Assembly (NCBI GenBank): GCA_032718475.1
Contig: JAUCBJ010000127.1
Span: 1-63,085 of the forward strand
Source: Nemertoderma westbladi
Lineage: Eukaryota > Xenacoelomorpha > Nemertodermatida > Nemertodermatidae
Direction of reading: 5' to 3'
DNA: 63,085 nucleotides
Made by a program: the position numbers and the translations under genes. The notes under the pieces are model-generated. The model did no database searches and was not told the DNA's origin. It saw nothing but the letters and a program-made list of their open reading frames with translations. This document shows, one piece after another, positions 26,001-34,943 of the stretch. Within the stretch, counting starts at the first letter, position 1; each line of letters opens with the position of its first letter.

Positions 26001-27460
26001 GACGAATCATGATTGGATATATCGCCAATATTGCCTAACGCAATATTGCATACTAAGGGGAACAGGGCAAGATACATGACCAACCTAGAGAGAGAGATGC
26101 CAGCACATCAACACATCTCAGGGGAACTTACAGTAGCATGCCAGGGGAAAATAGGGATTGGCCGAGGAATATTTCAACCAATGATTTAAAAAATGTCCCG
26201 TAAGTGACGATTTTTTTTTTCATTCGTTGTAGCTTTTTCTATAACAAACTGTGGTTGGAGTGTATCACAGCAGAAGGGGACCGATTATTGTGTATCTGGC
26301 GATCAAATTATCAAAGCCACCTGACCATTCATTCTCGAATTATTTACAATATTGCATATTTTTTGTCCCGTACTGTACGTGACTTGGTCAACATGGTTGG
26401 CATTGAGCCATATGTGGAGGGGTTTTGGGTAACACTCACTTTATTTTACACTTCTGAAATATTACAGTAGTAAGATAAAGTTATATTAAAATTATTTTGC
26501 AATTGATTACTGGATGGTTTACTGACATAAAAATTCGATATAATCGAAACATTTCCGTTCTGCTGGAACTACAGTATTTATAAGATATTCAACAAATTTA
26601 CTTAACTATTTATACCCCCGAGGACCGGGATTGCATTTTTTGCCGGGATCCCGTTTTTTCGGGTGGGATCGGGATTCCGTTTCGTTTAAACACGAGTTTA
26701 CTGTACAGTATATCAATATTCCATGTACTGTAGTAAATCTTCCCATATACGATTATTGTTCTGAATCCATAGGAAATGGATGGAAAAAGACGGAGAGAAC
26801 ATAGTGGCGATCCACTGCAAAGGAGGAAAAGGCCGAACTGGTACGTTGATTTGCGTCTGGTTGATTTACTGCGGGATATTCGATGAAGCGAGTGAAACAC
26901 TCACGTACTTCGGTGAGAGAAGAACCGACTTATCTGTCGGACAACAATTCCAGGGCATCGAAACCCCTAGTCAGAACCGTTATGTGGTTTACTTTGAGAA
27001 AATGAAAGAAAAGTTTGGTGGAGGCTTACCACCACTGCATCGATGTCGCGTTCTAGTAATTAATATATTCTCTATTAAGAAAGCGAGTAACAATTATGGT
27101 CTTGATTTAAAAATGGAGATAATTAATGGGGGTTCAGTGGTATTCAACGCGGATTTCGGCGCGAGGAAAAATTGTGACGCTCAACAGAAGCGGGAATCCA
27201 ATATGGTCTCGGTGAAACTGTTGGGGCCGCCAATAATATTCGGAGATGTTAAAATCAAGTTCACATCATCATGGAAACGCCTGCCGGTGCGTTACGATAA
27301 TTGTAGTTTCTTTTTTTGGTTTCACACATCGTTTATAAACAAATCGAATAAACTCTTTATTGAGCGAGATCAACTCGACAATCCTCATAAACTCGACACC
27401 CATAAATATTATGACGATTCCTTCGCCGTTGAATTAATTTTTGAAGATATCGTTGATTAA
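13440..27460 (+). CDS. TPTE: Voltage-sensing phosphatase (VSP/TPTE family), multi-exon gene
   Basis: Proposed join: 13440-14044, 19833-20000, 20974-21169, 25352-25521, 26773-27460. It encodes 608 residues with every junction GT-AG and in phase. VSPs sit in the plasma membrane and dephosphorylate phosphoinositides when a four-helix voltage sensor moves. In order: acidic cytosolic N-terminus, S1 (about 146-169), S2 (185-202), S3 with Asp222, and S4 with arginines 255, 258, 261 and 264 at exact three-residue spacing. The basic linker [10 protein letters not shown]...[10 protein letters not shown] follows, then the PTEN-like phosphatase with DDHNVP, active site [11 protein letters not shown] (Cys395, Arg401; CX5R) and gating-loop ETPSQ (Glu443), then a C2 domain to the stop. 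All key residues are present, so an active enzyme is expected. An alternative first exon lies at 16521. The gene model is inferred without RNA evidence. Confidence 0.92.
14250..14450 (-). mobile_element. tRNA-derived SINE copy
   Basis: Minus-strand SINE in VSP intron 1. The head has a tRNA B-box (GGTTCGATCCC, at about 14388-14398), the body contains the CGACCATCAA and AAAGACGGGG-type phrases shared with the other copies, and the tail holds one unit of the 63-bp sequence that forms the large array at 30-33 kb (GGGTGATCTTCCACAGTAAA at 14250 in + orientation). Diverged relative to the copies at 33.4, 40.4 and 57.9 kb. Confidence 0.75.
14670..14790 (+). mobile_element. LINE C-terminal fragment
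   Basis: Plus-strand reading gives [19 protein letters not shown] followed by a stop near 14790. This matches the C-terminus of the LINE at 28.2 kb (LKDTGLKDADDLANVMVD), so it is a 3' scrap of the same family in opposite orientation, inside VSP intron 1. Confidence 0.7.
15253..15388. repeat. 27-bp tandem repeat, five copies
   Basis: Five near-perfect units containing AATATCGGCACTTTTTCAAA. The unit length is a multiple of three, so it is open on both strands and gives spurious nine-residue protein repeats. It lies in VSP intron 1A. Confidence 0.95.
15391..16520. other. VSP intron sequence upstream of exon 1B
   Basis: No independent gene supported. A GGGGCGAGCCACGGAG phrase near 15873 is a diverged end of the repeat found at 5169. 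The 123-residue ORF at 15786-16157 has no recognisable domain. A promoter for exon 1B would have to lie here if that exon is a true first exon, but I see no clear core-promoter element. Confidence 0.4.
16521..16867 (+). CDS. TPTE: VSP candidate alternative first exon 1B: short N-terminus, S1 and S2
   Basis: The exon opens at ATG 16521 and ends at donor AG|GTTAGT (16867/16868) in phase 2, exactly the phase of exon 1A, so it can splice to 19833 and give a 522-residue protein. It encodes about 63 cytosolic residues, then [18 protein letters not shown], an S1 helix with FLN where exon 1A has LLD, an extracellular loop with an N-glycosylation sequon (Asn90-Thr-Thr), and S2 ending [10 protein letters not shown]. 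It clearly aligns with exon 1A from KVR.FTE onward but is well diverged, with an intact frame. Most likely this is an alternative promoter/first exon. The other possibility is a decayed tandem exon copy that still happens to be open. Confidence 0.75.
17100..17583 (-). mobile_element. LINE fragment (endonuclease end plus linker)
   Basis: The minus-strand frame 17583 to 17107 carries [19 protein letters not shown] then [19 protein letters not shown]. This is the same order as in the 2.7-4.4 kb LINE ([13 protein letters not shown] ... HKAQKESRLKQTTAAKNTV), then continues through a degraded QAWKSI-equivalent region. It is an old, internally deleted copy. Confidence 0.7.
17326..18005 (-). repeat. 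Dispersed repeat, copy 2 of the ~700-bp duplicated segment
   Basis: Nearly identical to 4453-5168 through the LINE-derived part and the AT-rich CCCCAAAGTAAATG region, up to TCATCCACTAAATATGTTGA at 17981-18000. It lacks the AT-rich insertion seen in copy 1. It lies within the VSP intron downstream of exon 1B. Confidence 0.8.
18392..19740. repeat. 40-bp minisatellite, about 34 units, in the VSP intron
   Basis: Tandem units of 40 bp, each with CCGGAACCATGGACCCC followed by GCCCTGTCTGACTGCCTC. Variants (TCGGAACC, GACAGCCTCCATC, GATTGCCTC) are interspersed, and the last seven or so units are more diverged. The array is GC-rich in an AT-rich neighbourhood and stops only about 90 bases before the acceptor of VSP exon 2 (19833). 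The ORFs across it on both strands come from the repeat and are not genes. Confidence 0.97.
19833..20000 (+). CDS. TPTE: VSP exon 2: end of S2, S3 and start of S4
   Basis: Acceptor TTTTCCTAG|G at 19832/19833 and donor CAG|GTAATA at 20000/20001; 168 bases, phase 2 in and out. It encodes [20 protein letters not shown] (S3 with Asp222), [17 protein letters not shown] and the first part of S4, LLIAGRLI. This exon is needed by both exon 1A and exon 1B forms. Confidence 0.9.
20435..20925. mobile_element. TTAA-flanked MITE (piggyBac-like) in VSP intron 2
   Basis: Both ends read CCCTATCCATACCGG in inverted orientation and are flanked by TTAA (20431-20434 and 20926-20929), the target duplication of piggyBac-type elements. 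Further in, both arms carry a long G/C run next to GACTTTTGGRGACG. The interior is AT-rich with no transposase frame, so it is non-autonomous and about 491 bp long. Confidence 0.75.
20974..21169 (+). CDS. TPTE: VSP exon 3: S4 end, phosphoinositide-binding linker, start of phosphatase
   Basis: Acceptor CAAATAG|AATCG at 20973/20974 and donor CAG|GTTAGA at 21169/21170; 196 bases, phase 2 in, phase 0 out. It encodes RIVRIIRLF (S4 arginines), [20 protein letters not shown], then [20 protein letters not shown] and RNPIVQ. The donor was chosen over the CAGGTAAGT downstream at about 21204 because only this one joins in frame to exon 4 and gives the conserved RNPI...FLD spacing. Confidence 0.88.
21422..22488. 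repeat. Element with inverted terminal phrase and internal ~200-bp direct repeat
   Basis: TTAAGGTAAACACTAGAGTC followed by TTATACCCTTTAA occurs at about 21489 and 22287, and in inverted orientation at about 22452-22488. The block beginning GTGATAATTGAATGTACCGA (21428 and 22229) and running through the AAACAAAACAAACAAA tract is duplicated directly. Within the first block the segment with ACATTAAGCC...GGCCATCAAGGAACACAAAA is also repeated (about 21546 and 21637). It looks like a non-autonomous inverted-repeat element with internal duplications. It sits in VSP intron 3. Confidence 0.65.
22908..23231. mobile_element. MITE-like inverted-repeat element (GTTCACATCCAACGG ends)
   Basis: The left end TAAAGCCCCGTTCACATCCA and right end TGGATGTGAACGGGCCTTTA are inverted copies. 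Each arm has further internal copies (GCCCGTTCACACCCAACGG near 22992; TGTTGGGTCGTTCACAG near 23145) and paired CGGTACACCGCGCGGT words. There is no coding frame and I cannot define a target duplication. In VSP intron 3. Confidence 0.65.
23400..25290 (+). mobile_element. CR1/L2-like LINE, 5'-truncated, RT core intact
   Basis: A 552-residue frame (23415-25073) covers the reverse transcriptase in order: [67 protein letters not shown] (catalytic YADD intact), [10 protein letters not shown], then the C-terminal [20 protein letters not shown]. Near 24930-24955 the frame shifts. The natural C-terminus continues in another frame as [18 protein letters not shown] and ends at 25111. The tail is AT-rich, ending in AAATAAATA repeats (about 25268-25285). 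There is no endonuclease domain. It is inserted in the sense direction in VSP intron 3. The frameshift coincides with a TACAGTACTGTA word. Confidence 0.9.
25352..25521 (+). CDS. TPTE: VSP exon 4: N-terminal part of phosphatase domain
   Basis: Acceptor GAAAG|GTGGCG at 25351/25352 and donor AG|GTAAGT at 25521/25522; 170 bases, phase 0 in, phase 2 out. It encodes [20 protein letters not shown], the IPIDDHNVP motif (general-acid-loop region of PTEN-like enzymes) and [11 protein letters not shown]. An in-frame stop just upstream fixes the acceptor. Confidence 0.9.
25522..26772. other. VSP intron 4 with GGGATC-rich repeats
   Basis: Two patches of imperfect GGGATCGGGA/CCCGTTTTTCGGGATC sequence (about 25610-25665 and 26620-26680) and several TGTCCCGTA...GTGA phrases (about 25724, 26192, 26362) suggest a degraded repeat filling most of the intron. 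No coding evidence. Confidence 0.5.
26773..27460 (+). CDS. TPTE: VSP exon 5: catalytic site, gating loop and C2 domain
   Basis: Acceptor CCATAG|GAAATGG at 26772/26773 and stop TAA at 27458-27460. It encodes [20 protein letters not shown] and RTGT (CX5R active site), [23 protein letters not shown] (gating-loop Glu443), then a C2 domain starting [16 protein letters not shown] and ending ELIFEDIVD. The active-site sequence CKGGKGR is that of catalytically competent VSPs and differs from PTEN's CKAGKGR at one position. Confidence 0.93.
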
Positions 27461-28135
27461 ATTTATTGTTTGATTAGAATATTAACTAACATTAATTAAT
27501 ATGAATTTGATAGTAAATAGTTTATTGGTATTTTACATGGTGCTTTAGGCCTACTTACCGTACTATTACCATTAACTAAGCAGCTATGACTCTCATTTGC
27601 AAATATTTTAAAAATAGTATTAATTTTGCAGTTTTTAAATTAATGCTCTTAAATTATATTAATTTCTAATTAAGGAAACTAAATCAGCTAATTATAATAA
27701 TAATATTAATTTTCTTTAATGAATATATGTTAATAGTGGTAATTACACTATTTTGTCACAAATTGAATTTTTATTGCAGGACATTTATCTATCTAGGCCT
27801 ATAAGCAATCCAAACATGAAATAATAATATTAAGTTGAGTAGTGCGGCGGTCTCATATGCCTTTGCGGCAATGTTTCAATATGCGATTTAATAATATGTT
27901 CCTTAACTTTCTGACGACTGAAATATATTGGATAAGGTCAATTTCTGTGCGTACGATATTTATGCCAACTCATGTTGTATACCACCGTGAACCTTGTTTA
28001 TATGTTGCCTAGCAGCAGTTGTGGTAGTGCTGAACTCTCATTGGTAACTACCGGTACAGGTATTCTTGCGTCCTATTGGCTGTTCTATTTTGCAGTATTA
28101 CTTGTTTATATAGTCGATGTTCATCCATTACTCTC
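27461..28135. other. VSP 3' flank, no gene seen
   Basis: AT-rich, no canonical AATAAA close to the VSP stop (an ATTAAA overlaps the stop codon itself). The short ORF at 27972-28244 has no motif. Confidence 0.4.
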
Positions 28136-29310
28136 TACTACTACTACTACTAGGATCGGCATGCTGCATTGCAGCTGCATTTTTAAGAATGCTGTGCCGG
28201 CTTGTCAACAAAATTGCACCGCCACAACTCCCTATCAACCATGACATTTGCTAGATCATCCGCATCTTTAAGGCCAGTGTCCTTTAAGATGCGTCTCAAG
28301 AAAGTCATGGGCTGTCCACCATGCTTATTCACTCCATGAGGCTGCCAAAGTACAAGATTATGCACTGGCTGGTCCTCACGGCGAAAGCAGTGTCCTGCAA
28401 AGCGGAGGCGATTTTGTTCTAGTGTCAAGCTTGGGGGAACCAATGAGACACCTCCAATGTTATATAGTGTCTGGTTGGAGATGTGTGCATTGTACTTGAC
28501 ACAATGAACCCGGCGTAGCATTCTTGTGAATGTGCCAGCCAGAGATTTGGTGTCCTCAGCAGTTAGAGCCCACCATGGACTCCCGTAGAGGAGTACTGGA
28601 ACTACTGCTGCTCTAAATAATCGGACCTTAAGTTTCCGATTAATTCTCGGTGACTTCCAAATCCTGGAAAGCCTATTCAAGGCTGCCCATGCCTTTCCCT
28701 AACGTATTCGAAGGTCCTCACCTGACTTCCGGATCCATGATCCCAGGTAACAGAAGTCGTCCACATGCTCAAGCATACCATCCTTTGAGCTTATGCTCAT
28801 CCGATCAGAGACTTGCTGAGGACTTTCAAAGTTAACTGTCAGAATTTTGGTCTTTCTGGAGTTAATAAAAAGACCAACACTAGAAGCAGCATGTTCTAAT
28901 GAGCTGAGGAGCCGTTGGGCTCCCTCTAATGATTCTGAGAGTACTCCTAAGTCATCAGCAAAGTCTAGATCAGTTAGGTACTTGGCAGGATTTCCTCGAC
29001 TTCTGGAGCCAGAAGGTGGAGTTATCATCACCCCATCATCATTATAATGATCTAAGGACATGCGTAGAACATAGTCAACCACAATAATGAACAAGAATGG
29101 TGCAAGTGTGTCTCCTTGGAGGACGCCCCATAACACTTCAAATGGTTCTGTGTCACCGTCAACAGTAGACACAAATGTTGTCGAACCACCGTATACTGAT
29201 CTGATTGCTGCAATAATTTCATCAGGAATCCCATATAATGAAAGTATGCTGAACATACGTGAGCGAGAGACTGAATCAAAGGCTTTGAAGAAGTCAACAA
29301 AGATAACAGC
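28136..29310 (-). mobile_element. LINE fragment: C-terminal half of RT plus C-terminal domain
   Basis: Two minus-strand frames, 29256-28699 and 28680-28183, form the second half of the same LINE family as 2.7-4.4 kb. They read IPDEIIAAIRSVYGGSTTFV, WGVLQGDTLAPFLFIIVVDY and DLDFADDLGVLSE (FADD catalytic box), then HVDDFCYLGSWI. After one frame break follow RLFRAAVVPVLLYGSPWWAL, LRFAGHCFRRED and LKDTGLKDADDLANVMVDRE with a stop near 28183. The 3' end runs into a (TAG)n microsatellite at 28136-28152, the likely LINE tail. The 5' end at about 29255-29310 overlaps the last 60 bases of the other fragment. Confidence 0.88.
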
Positions 29311-29950
29311 TTACTCCATTACTCTCAGGCGTAACCTAACACAATTATCTTTGTGAACTACTACCTACGTACTACTGGGAGGGAATTCTTTGAAGTTTAC
29401 CGCTTCTTCAATTCCCAAAACTCAATAATACAGCCAGGAGCGAATGAGGCTACGGCTGCAAACCCTCCAGAGATTGGCTAAATGTCTAGTCATGTATCTT
29501 ATCCAAGGCGCTACATTGGTAGCAAGCACCTTGTCATTCATACACTATGTGTAGCAGCCAGCCAAGCACAGAACCTCATTAATTGAACACAAGAAAAGAC
29601 CTTTGTGTCCTAACCTAAACACAACACATTAGCTCCAAAATGATTGGACAAGGGACTTTACACCAAACCAAATGGTGAGGAATCATTTATTTCATATATT
29701 ATGGAAGCGTGCTGCAGATACTAGAAAAGTTTAACACACAGCTACAGTTTAAAACGTAAGTCGATACAGACCGCCCTAATTCAAATGTTTTATTCCAATA
29801 TTCTAACATTTTAAGTTTATTACTTTAATTTTCTTTTCTTATAAAAATAAATCGCGCCCCCGCCCAATCCAATCCTTTTAATTAGACTAGGTTAATTTAC
29901 GGTTGTTGTTATCACAAATAGGCAATTATTAATAATTCTTGGAGCTGAAA
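29311..29950. other. Spacer between LINE fragment and 63-bp array
   Basis: No supported gene or recognised repeat. Confidence 0.4.
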
Positions 29951-32900
29951 GGGTGACCTTCCACATTAAACCATTACACTCTGTTTCCTAAAGGAATGCC
30001 TGTTCACCACCATGGGTGATCTTCTACATTAAACCCTTCCACTCTGGTTCCTATAGGAATCCCTGTTCACCACCGTCGGTGATCTTCCACATTAAACCCT
30101 TCCACTCTGTGTCCTAAAGGAATGCTGGTTCACCACCATGGGTGATCTTCCACAGTAAACCCTTCCACTCTCTTTCCTAAAGGAATGCCTGTTCATCACC
30201 ATGGGTGATCTTCCACAGTAAACCCCTCCACTCTGTTTCCTAAAGGAATGCCTGTTCACCACCATGGGTGATCTTCCACAGTAAACCCTTCCACTCTGGT
30301 TCCTATAGGAATCCCTGTTTACTACCATGGGTGATCTTCCACAGTAAACCCTTCCACTCTGTTTCCTAAAGAAATGCTGGTTCACCACCATGGGTGATCT
30401 TCCACATTAAACCCTTCCACTCTGTTTCCTAAAGGAATGCTGGTTCACCACCATGGGTGATCTTCCACATTTAACCATTCCACTCTGTTTCCTAAAGGAA
30501 TGCCTGTTCACCACCATGGGTGATCGTCCACATTAAACCCTTCCACTCTGGTTCCTATAGAAATCCCTGTTCACCACCATGGGTCATCTTCCACATTAAA
30601 CCCTTCCACTCTGTTTCCTAAAGGAATGCTGGTTCACCACCATGGGTGATCTTCCACATTAAACCCTTCCACTCTGTTTCCTAAAGGAATGCTGATTCAC
30701 CACCATGGGTGATCTTCCACATTAAATCATTCCACTCTGTTTTCTAAAGGAATGCCTGTTCACCATCATGGGTGATCTTCCACAGTAAACCCTTCCACTC
30801 TGTTTCCTAAAGGAATGCTTGTTCACCACAATGGGTAATCTTCCACAGTAAACCCTTCCACCCTGTTTCCTAAAGAAATGCCGATTCACCACCATGAGTG
30901 ATCTTCCACAGTAAACCCTTCCTCTCTGTTTTTTAAAGGAATGTCTGTTCACCACGATGGGTGATCTTCCACAATAAACCCTTCCACTCTGTTTCCTAAA
31001 GGAATGCCTGTTCATCACCATGGGTGATCTTCCACAGTAAAACCTTCCACTCTGTTTCCTAAAGGAATGCTGGTTCACCACCATGGGTGATCTTCCACAT
31101 TAAACCCTTCCACTCTGTTTCCTAAAGGAATGCTGGTTCACCACCATGGGTGATCTTCCACATTAAACCATTCCACTCTGTTTTCTAAAGGAATGCCTGT
31201 TCACCACCATGGGTGATCTTCCACAGTAAACCCTTCCACTCTGGTTTCTATAGGAATGCCTGTTCACCACCATGGGTGATCTTCCACAGTAAACCCTCCA
31301 CTCTGGTTCCTATAGGAATCCCTGTTCACCACCATGGGTGATCTTCCACATTATACCCTTCCACTCTTTTTTCTAAAGGAATGCTGGTTCACCACCATGG
31401 GTGATCTTCCACATTTAACCATTCCACTCTGTTTCCTAAAGGAATGCCTGTTCACCATCATGGGTGATCTTCCACAGTAAACCCTTCCACTCTGTTTCCT
31501 AAAGGAATGCTTGTTCACCACAATGGGTAATCTTCCACAGTAAACCCTTCCACCCTGTTTCCTAAAGAAATGCCGATTCACCACCATGAGTGATCTTCCA
31601 CAGTAAACCCTTCCACTCTGTTTCCTAAAGGAATGCTGGTTCACCACCATGGGTGATCTTCCACATTAAACCGTTCCACTCTGTTTTCTAAAGGAATGCC
31701 TGTTCACCACCATGGGTGATCTTCCACAGTAAACCCTTCCACTCTGGTTTCTATAGGAATGCCTGTTCACCACCATGGGTGATCTTCCACAGTAAACCCT
31801 CCACTCTGGTTCCTATAGGAATCCCTGTTCACCACCATGGGTGATCTTCCACATTAAACCCTTCCACTCTGTTTCCTAAAGGAATGCTGGTTCACCACCA
31901 TGGGTGATCTTCCACATTTAACCATTCCACTCTGTTTCCTAAAGGAATGCCTGTTCACCACCATGGGTGATCGTCCACATTAAACCCTTCCACTCTGGTT
32001 CCTATAGGAATCCCTGTTCACCACCATGGGTCATCTTCCACATTAAACCCTTCCACTCTGTTTCCTAAAGGAATGCTGGTTCACCACCATGGGTGATCTT
32101 CCACATTAAACCCTTCCACTCTGTTTCCTAAAGGAATGCTGATTCACCACCATGGGTGATCTTCCACATTAAATCATTCCACTCTGTTTTCTAAAGGAAT
32201 GCCTGTTCACCATCATGGGTGATCTTCCACAGTAAACCCTTCCACTCTGTTTCCTAAAGGAATGCTTGTTCACCACAATGGGTAATCTTCCACAGTAAAC
32301 CCTTCCACCCTGTTTCCTAAAGAAATGCCGATTCACCACCATGAGTAATCTTCCACAGTAAACCCTTCCACCCTGTTTCCTAAAGAAATGCCGATTCACC
32401 ACCATGAGTGATCTTCCACAGTAAACCCTTCCTCTCTGTTTTTTAAAGGAATGTCTGTTCACCACGATGGGTGATCTTCCACAATAAACCCTTCCACTCT
32501 GTTTCCTAAAGGAATGCCTGTTCATCACCATGGGTGATCTTCCACAGTAAAACCTTCCACTCTGTTTCCTAAAGGAATGCTGGTTCACCACCATGGGTGA
32601 TCTTCCACATTAAACCCTTCCACTCTGTTTCCTAAAGGAATGCTGGTTCACCACCATGGGTGATCTTCCACATTAAACCATTCCACTCTGTTTTCTAAAG
32701 GAATGCCTGTTCACCACCATGGGTGATCTTCCACAGTAAACCCTTCCACTCTGGTTTCTATAGGAATGCCTGTTCACCACCATGGGTGATCTTCCACAGT
32801 AAACCCTCCACTCTGGTTCCTATAGGAATCCCTGTTCACCACCATGGGTGATCTTCCACATTAAACCCTTCCACTCTTTTTTCTAAAGGAATGCCTGTTC

Positions 32901-33275
32901 ACCACCATGGGTGATCTTCCACAGTAAACCCTTCCACTCTGTTTTCTAAAGGAATGCCTGTTCACCACCATGGGTGATCTTCCACAGTACCACAGTAAAC
33001 CATTCCACTCTGTTTCCTAAAGGAATGCTTGTTCACCACAATGGGTAATCTTCCACAGTAAACCCTTCCACCCTGTTTCCTAAAGAAATGCCTGTTCACC
33101 ACCATGAGTGATCTTCCACAGCAAACCCTTCCCCTCTGTTTCTTAAAGAAATGTCTGTTCACCACTATGGGTGATCTTCCACAGTAAACCCTTCCACTCT
33201 GATGGTTCCTATAGGAATGCCTGTTCACCACCATGGGTGATCTTTCACAGTAAACCCTTCCACTATATTTCCCAC
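29951..33275 (-). repeat. 63-bp satellite array (~52 units) derived from a SINE tail
   Basis: Tandem 63-bp units, in + orientation GGGTGATCTTCCACAGTAAA, then CCCTTCCACTCTGTTTCCTA, then AAGGAATGCCTGTTCACCAC and CAT. The same unit forms the 3' tail (one to one and a half copies) of SINEs at 14.25, 40.4 and 57.9 kb. A SINE head in the matching (minus) orientation abuts the array at 33276, so the array is an expanded SINE tail. Blocks of units recur with a period of about 1.45 kb (for example about 30722-31084 against 32169-32594). The unit is 21 codons, so 99-141-residue spurious ORFs appear on the minus strand. Confidence 0.95.
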
Positions 33276-33465
33276 GTTGCCTTGGTTCCCATTTACCGAC
33301 CATCCAAGGGTGAAAGCCCGGGTTGGGCTAGGCTGCAGCATTTAAAGCAGAGTGCCCAAATAGTGCTGCCCCCATCCAGTAAGGAAAACATACATCTAGG
33401 GATCGAACCAGGGCTTCCTGAATGGAAGCCCAGGAATATAACCACTAGATCAAGCTGCTTATTAG
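33276..33465 (-). mobile_element. tRNA-derived SINE head
   Basis: On the minus strand this starts AAGCAGCTTGATCTAGTGGT (A-box-like), continues to the B-box GGTTCGATCCC (about 33399-33409) and a body shared with the 40.4 and 57.9 kb copies (GGGCACTCTGCTTTAAATGC; AGCCCAACCCGGGCTTTCAC), and ends at the first unit of the 63-bp array. It is the source unit of the array. Confidence 0.85.
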
Positions 33466-33796
33466 TTATAGTAATTAGTTACTAATTATTATTTAATATA
33501 TAGGCCCATGACTTAAAGAAATTATTATTATTTCATCTCCTAGAATTATTAACTGTCAATCATTTAAATGTTCAATGAGTAAAATAAATATTTTAAATTT
33601 TGAAAAAATATTTTTAGTTATCGAAAATCATCAATAATCAATAGAAAATGTCAGATAATCGATTGAAACATTTTATTATTTTTGCATGAAATTTTTTATA
33701 TTAAAATCTAAATAAAAATTCGTCCCCTTTACCTCCACCAGGGCTACAGGGGTTCTGCCCCCCGGAATCCGCTGGGGCAGCGCCCTTACGAATTAC
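33466..33796. other. AT-rich spacer
   Basis: No supported gene. A short GC-rich patch at about 33730-33785 is not assigned. Confidence 0.4.
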
Positions 33797-34943
33797 CAAT
33801 AGAGATGCGTTGGTTGGCCAGCTGGCTTCACTCATACATGAGTGGTTTCTCTCAATCGGTTAAATCTGGAAAAAACATATCTTCCTCTATTTCACTGAAA
33901 GTTGGTTTTCCCCAAGGGGGTCCTCTCTCCTCTCAGTGGACCTTTGTTTAGCTCATCAGTAACAAGTATTACAAGTATTCTTAATGTTCTTAAATAATAA
34001 ATTGTGAATATCCTTCAGTTTCTAGTTTATACTGGGGGATACTTATATTTCAACTGCTTATTTTTCTTTAGGACGATTTCCCTTTTGTATTGGCGGTAGA
34101 CGTCTGTCATAGACACGGCTGGTGGACGCCACTGGATGGACCCATTACCATAGACACAGGTGGTGGACATCACTGGGTGGACCCATTACCATCATAGACA
34201 CGGATGGTGGACGCCACTGAACGGACCCATTACCATAGACACGGGTGGTAGACGCCACTGGGGTTAATTAACATAGTCGGTTAATTATAATAAATATAAA
34301 AATAATTATTTAAATGGAAGGTCCGATTTTTCAAAAATGTGCCCTACCCCACTCCAGATGCTGCCTACGCCCATGAATGAAACCTACAGTATTCGCCATT
34401 GACATGGTTTATCATTGTGGTACTTGGTACTACTGTAGTATCTTGTACTGTACTGTAGTACCTTGTACATAAGTTAATTTTCTGTATCATTTGGGAAACC
34501 TGCAGATCCACCACAAGGATCAATGGAAAACAAATTGTGTTATTTTTATGTCAATAATTTATCAGCGTTCTGGTGAAATTCTCATAGCATTGCAAAGTAA
34601 ATCTATAGAAACAATCGACTTCTGGAACACCTTGAATTGAATTGAATAATTCGTTTAATTTGCTGTACATAATGGAGGAATGTAAATAGGAAACTGTACA
34701 TAATGGAGGAATGTAAATAGGAAAAATACACTTAATTACCGTTAATCACAAACACACATTACACATAAAACTTTAAAATTACAGAAATAATACGTTAAAA
34801 TTAAAAGTTTAAAAGTATGATCAAATTCAACAAAGGTCCACTGAGAGGACCCCCTTGGGGAAAACCAACTTTCAGTGAAATAGAGGAAGATATATGAGTG
34901 AAACCAGCCGGCCAACCAGCGCATCTCTATTGGTAATTCGTCT
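33797..34943. mobile_element. Fold-back element with >100-bp terminal inverted repeats
   Basis: The left arm (about 33792-33950) contains ACGAATTACCAATAGAGATG and ATTTCACTGAAAGTTGGTTT followed by CCCCAAGGGGGTCCTCTC. The right arm (about 34829-34943) is its inverted copy, with an indel. The interior has a tandem repeat at 34094-34262 and no transposase frame. The target duplication is unclear. Confidence 0.75.
34094..34262. repeat. Short tandem repeat, ~4 units of about 45-50 bp
   Basis: Four imperfect units with CATAGACACGG...GGTGGACGCCACTGG and GGACCCATTACCATAGACAC. Internal to the fold-back element. Confidence 0.85.

Noticed and set aside
29951-33275. CRISPR-like array
   Set aside because: Units are head-to-tail without unique spacers, and the genome is eukaryotic. 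The same holds for the arrays at 18.4, 50.3 and 51.8 kb.
29951-33303. 99-141-residue repeat proteins on the minus strand
   Set aside because: The 63-bp unit is 21 codons long; these frames are by-products of the SINE-tail array.
33399-33460. tRNA gene
   Set aside because: A- and B-box-like sequences belong to a SINE head repeated at four places; no cloverleaf with a proper acceptor stem is evident.
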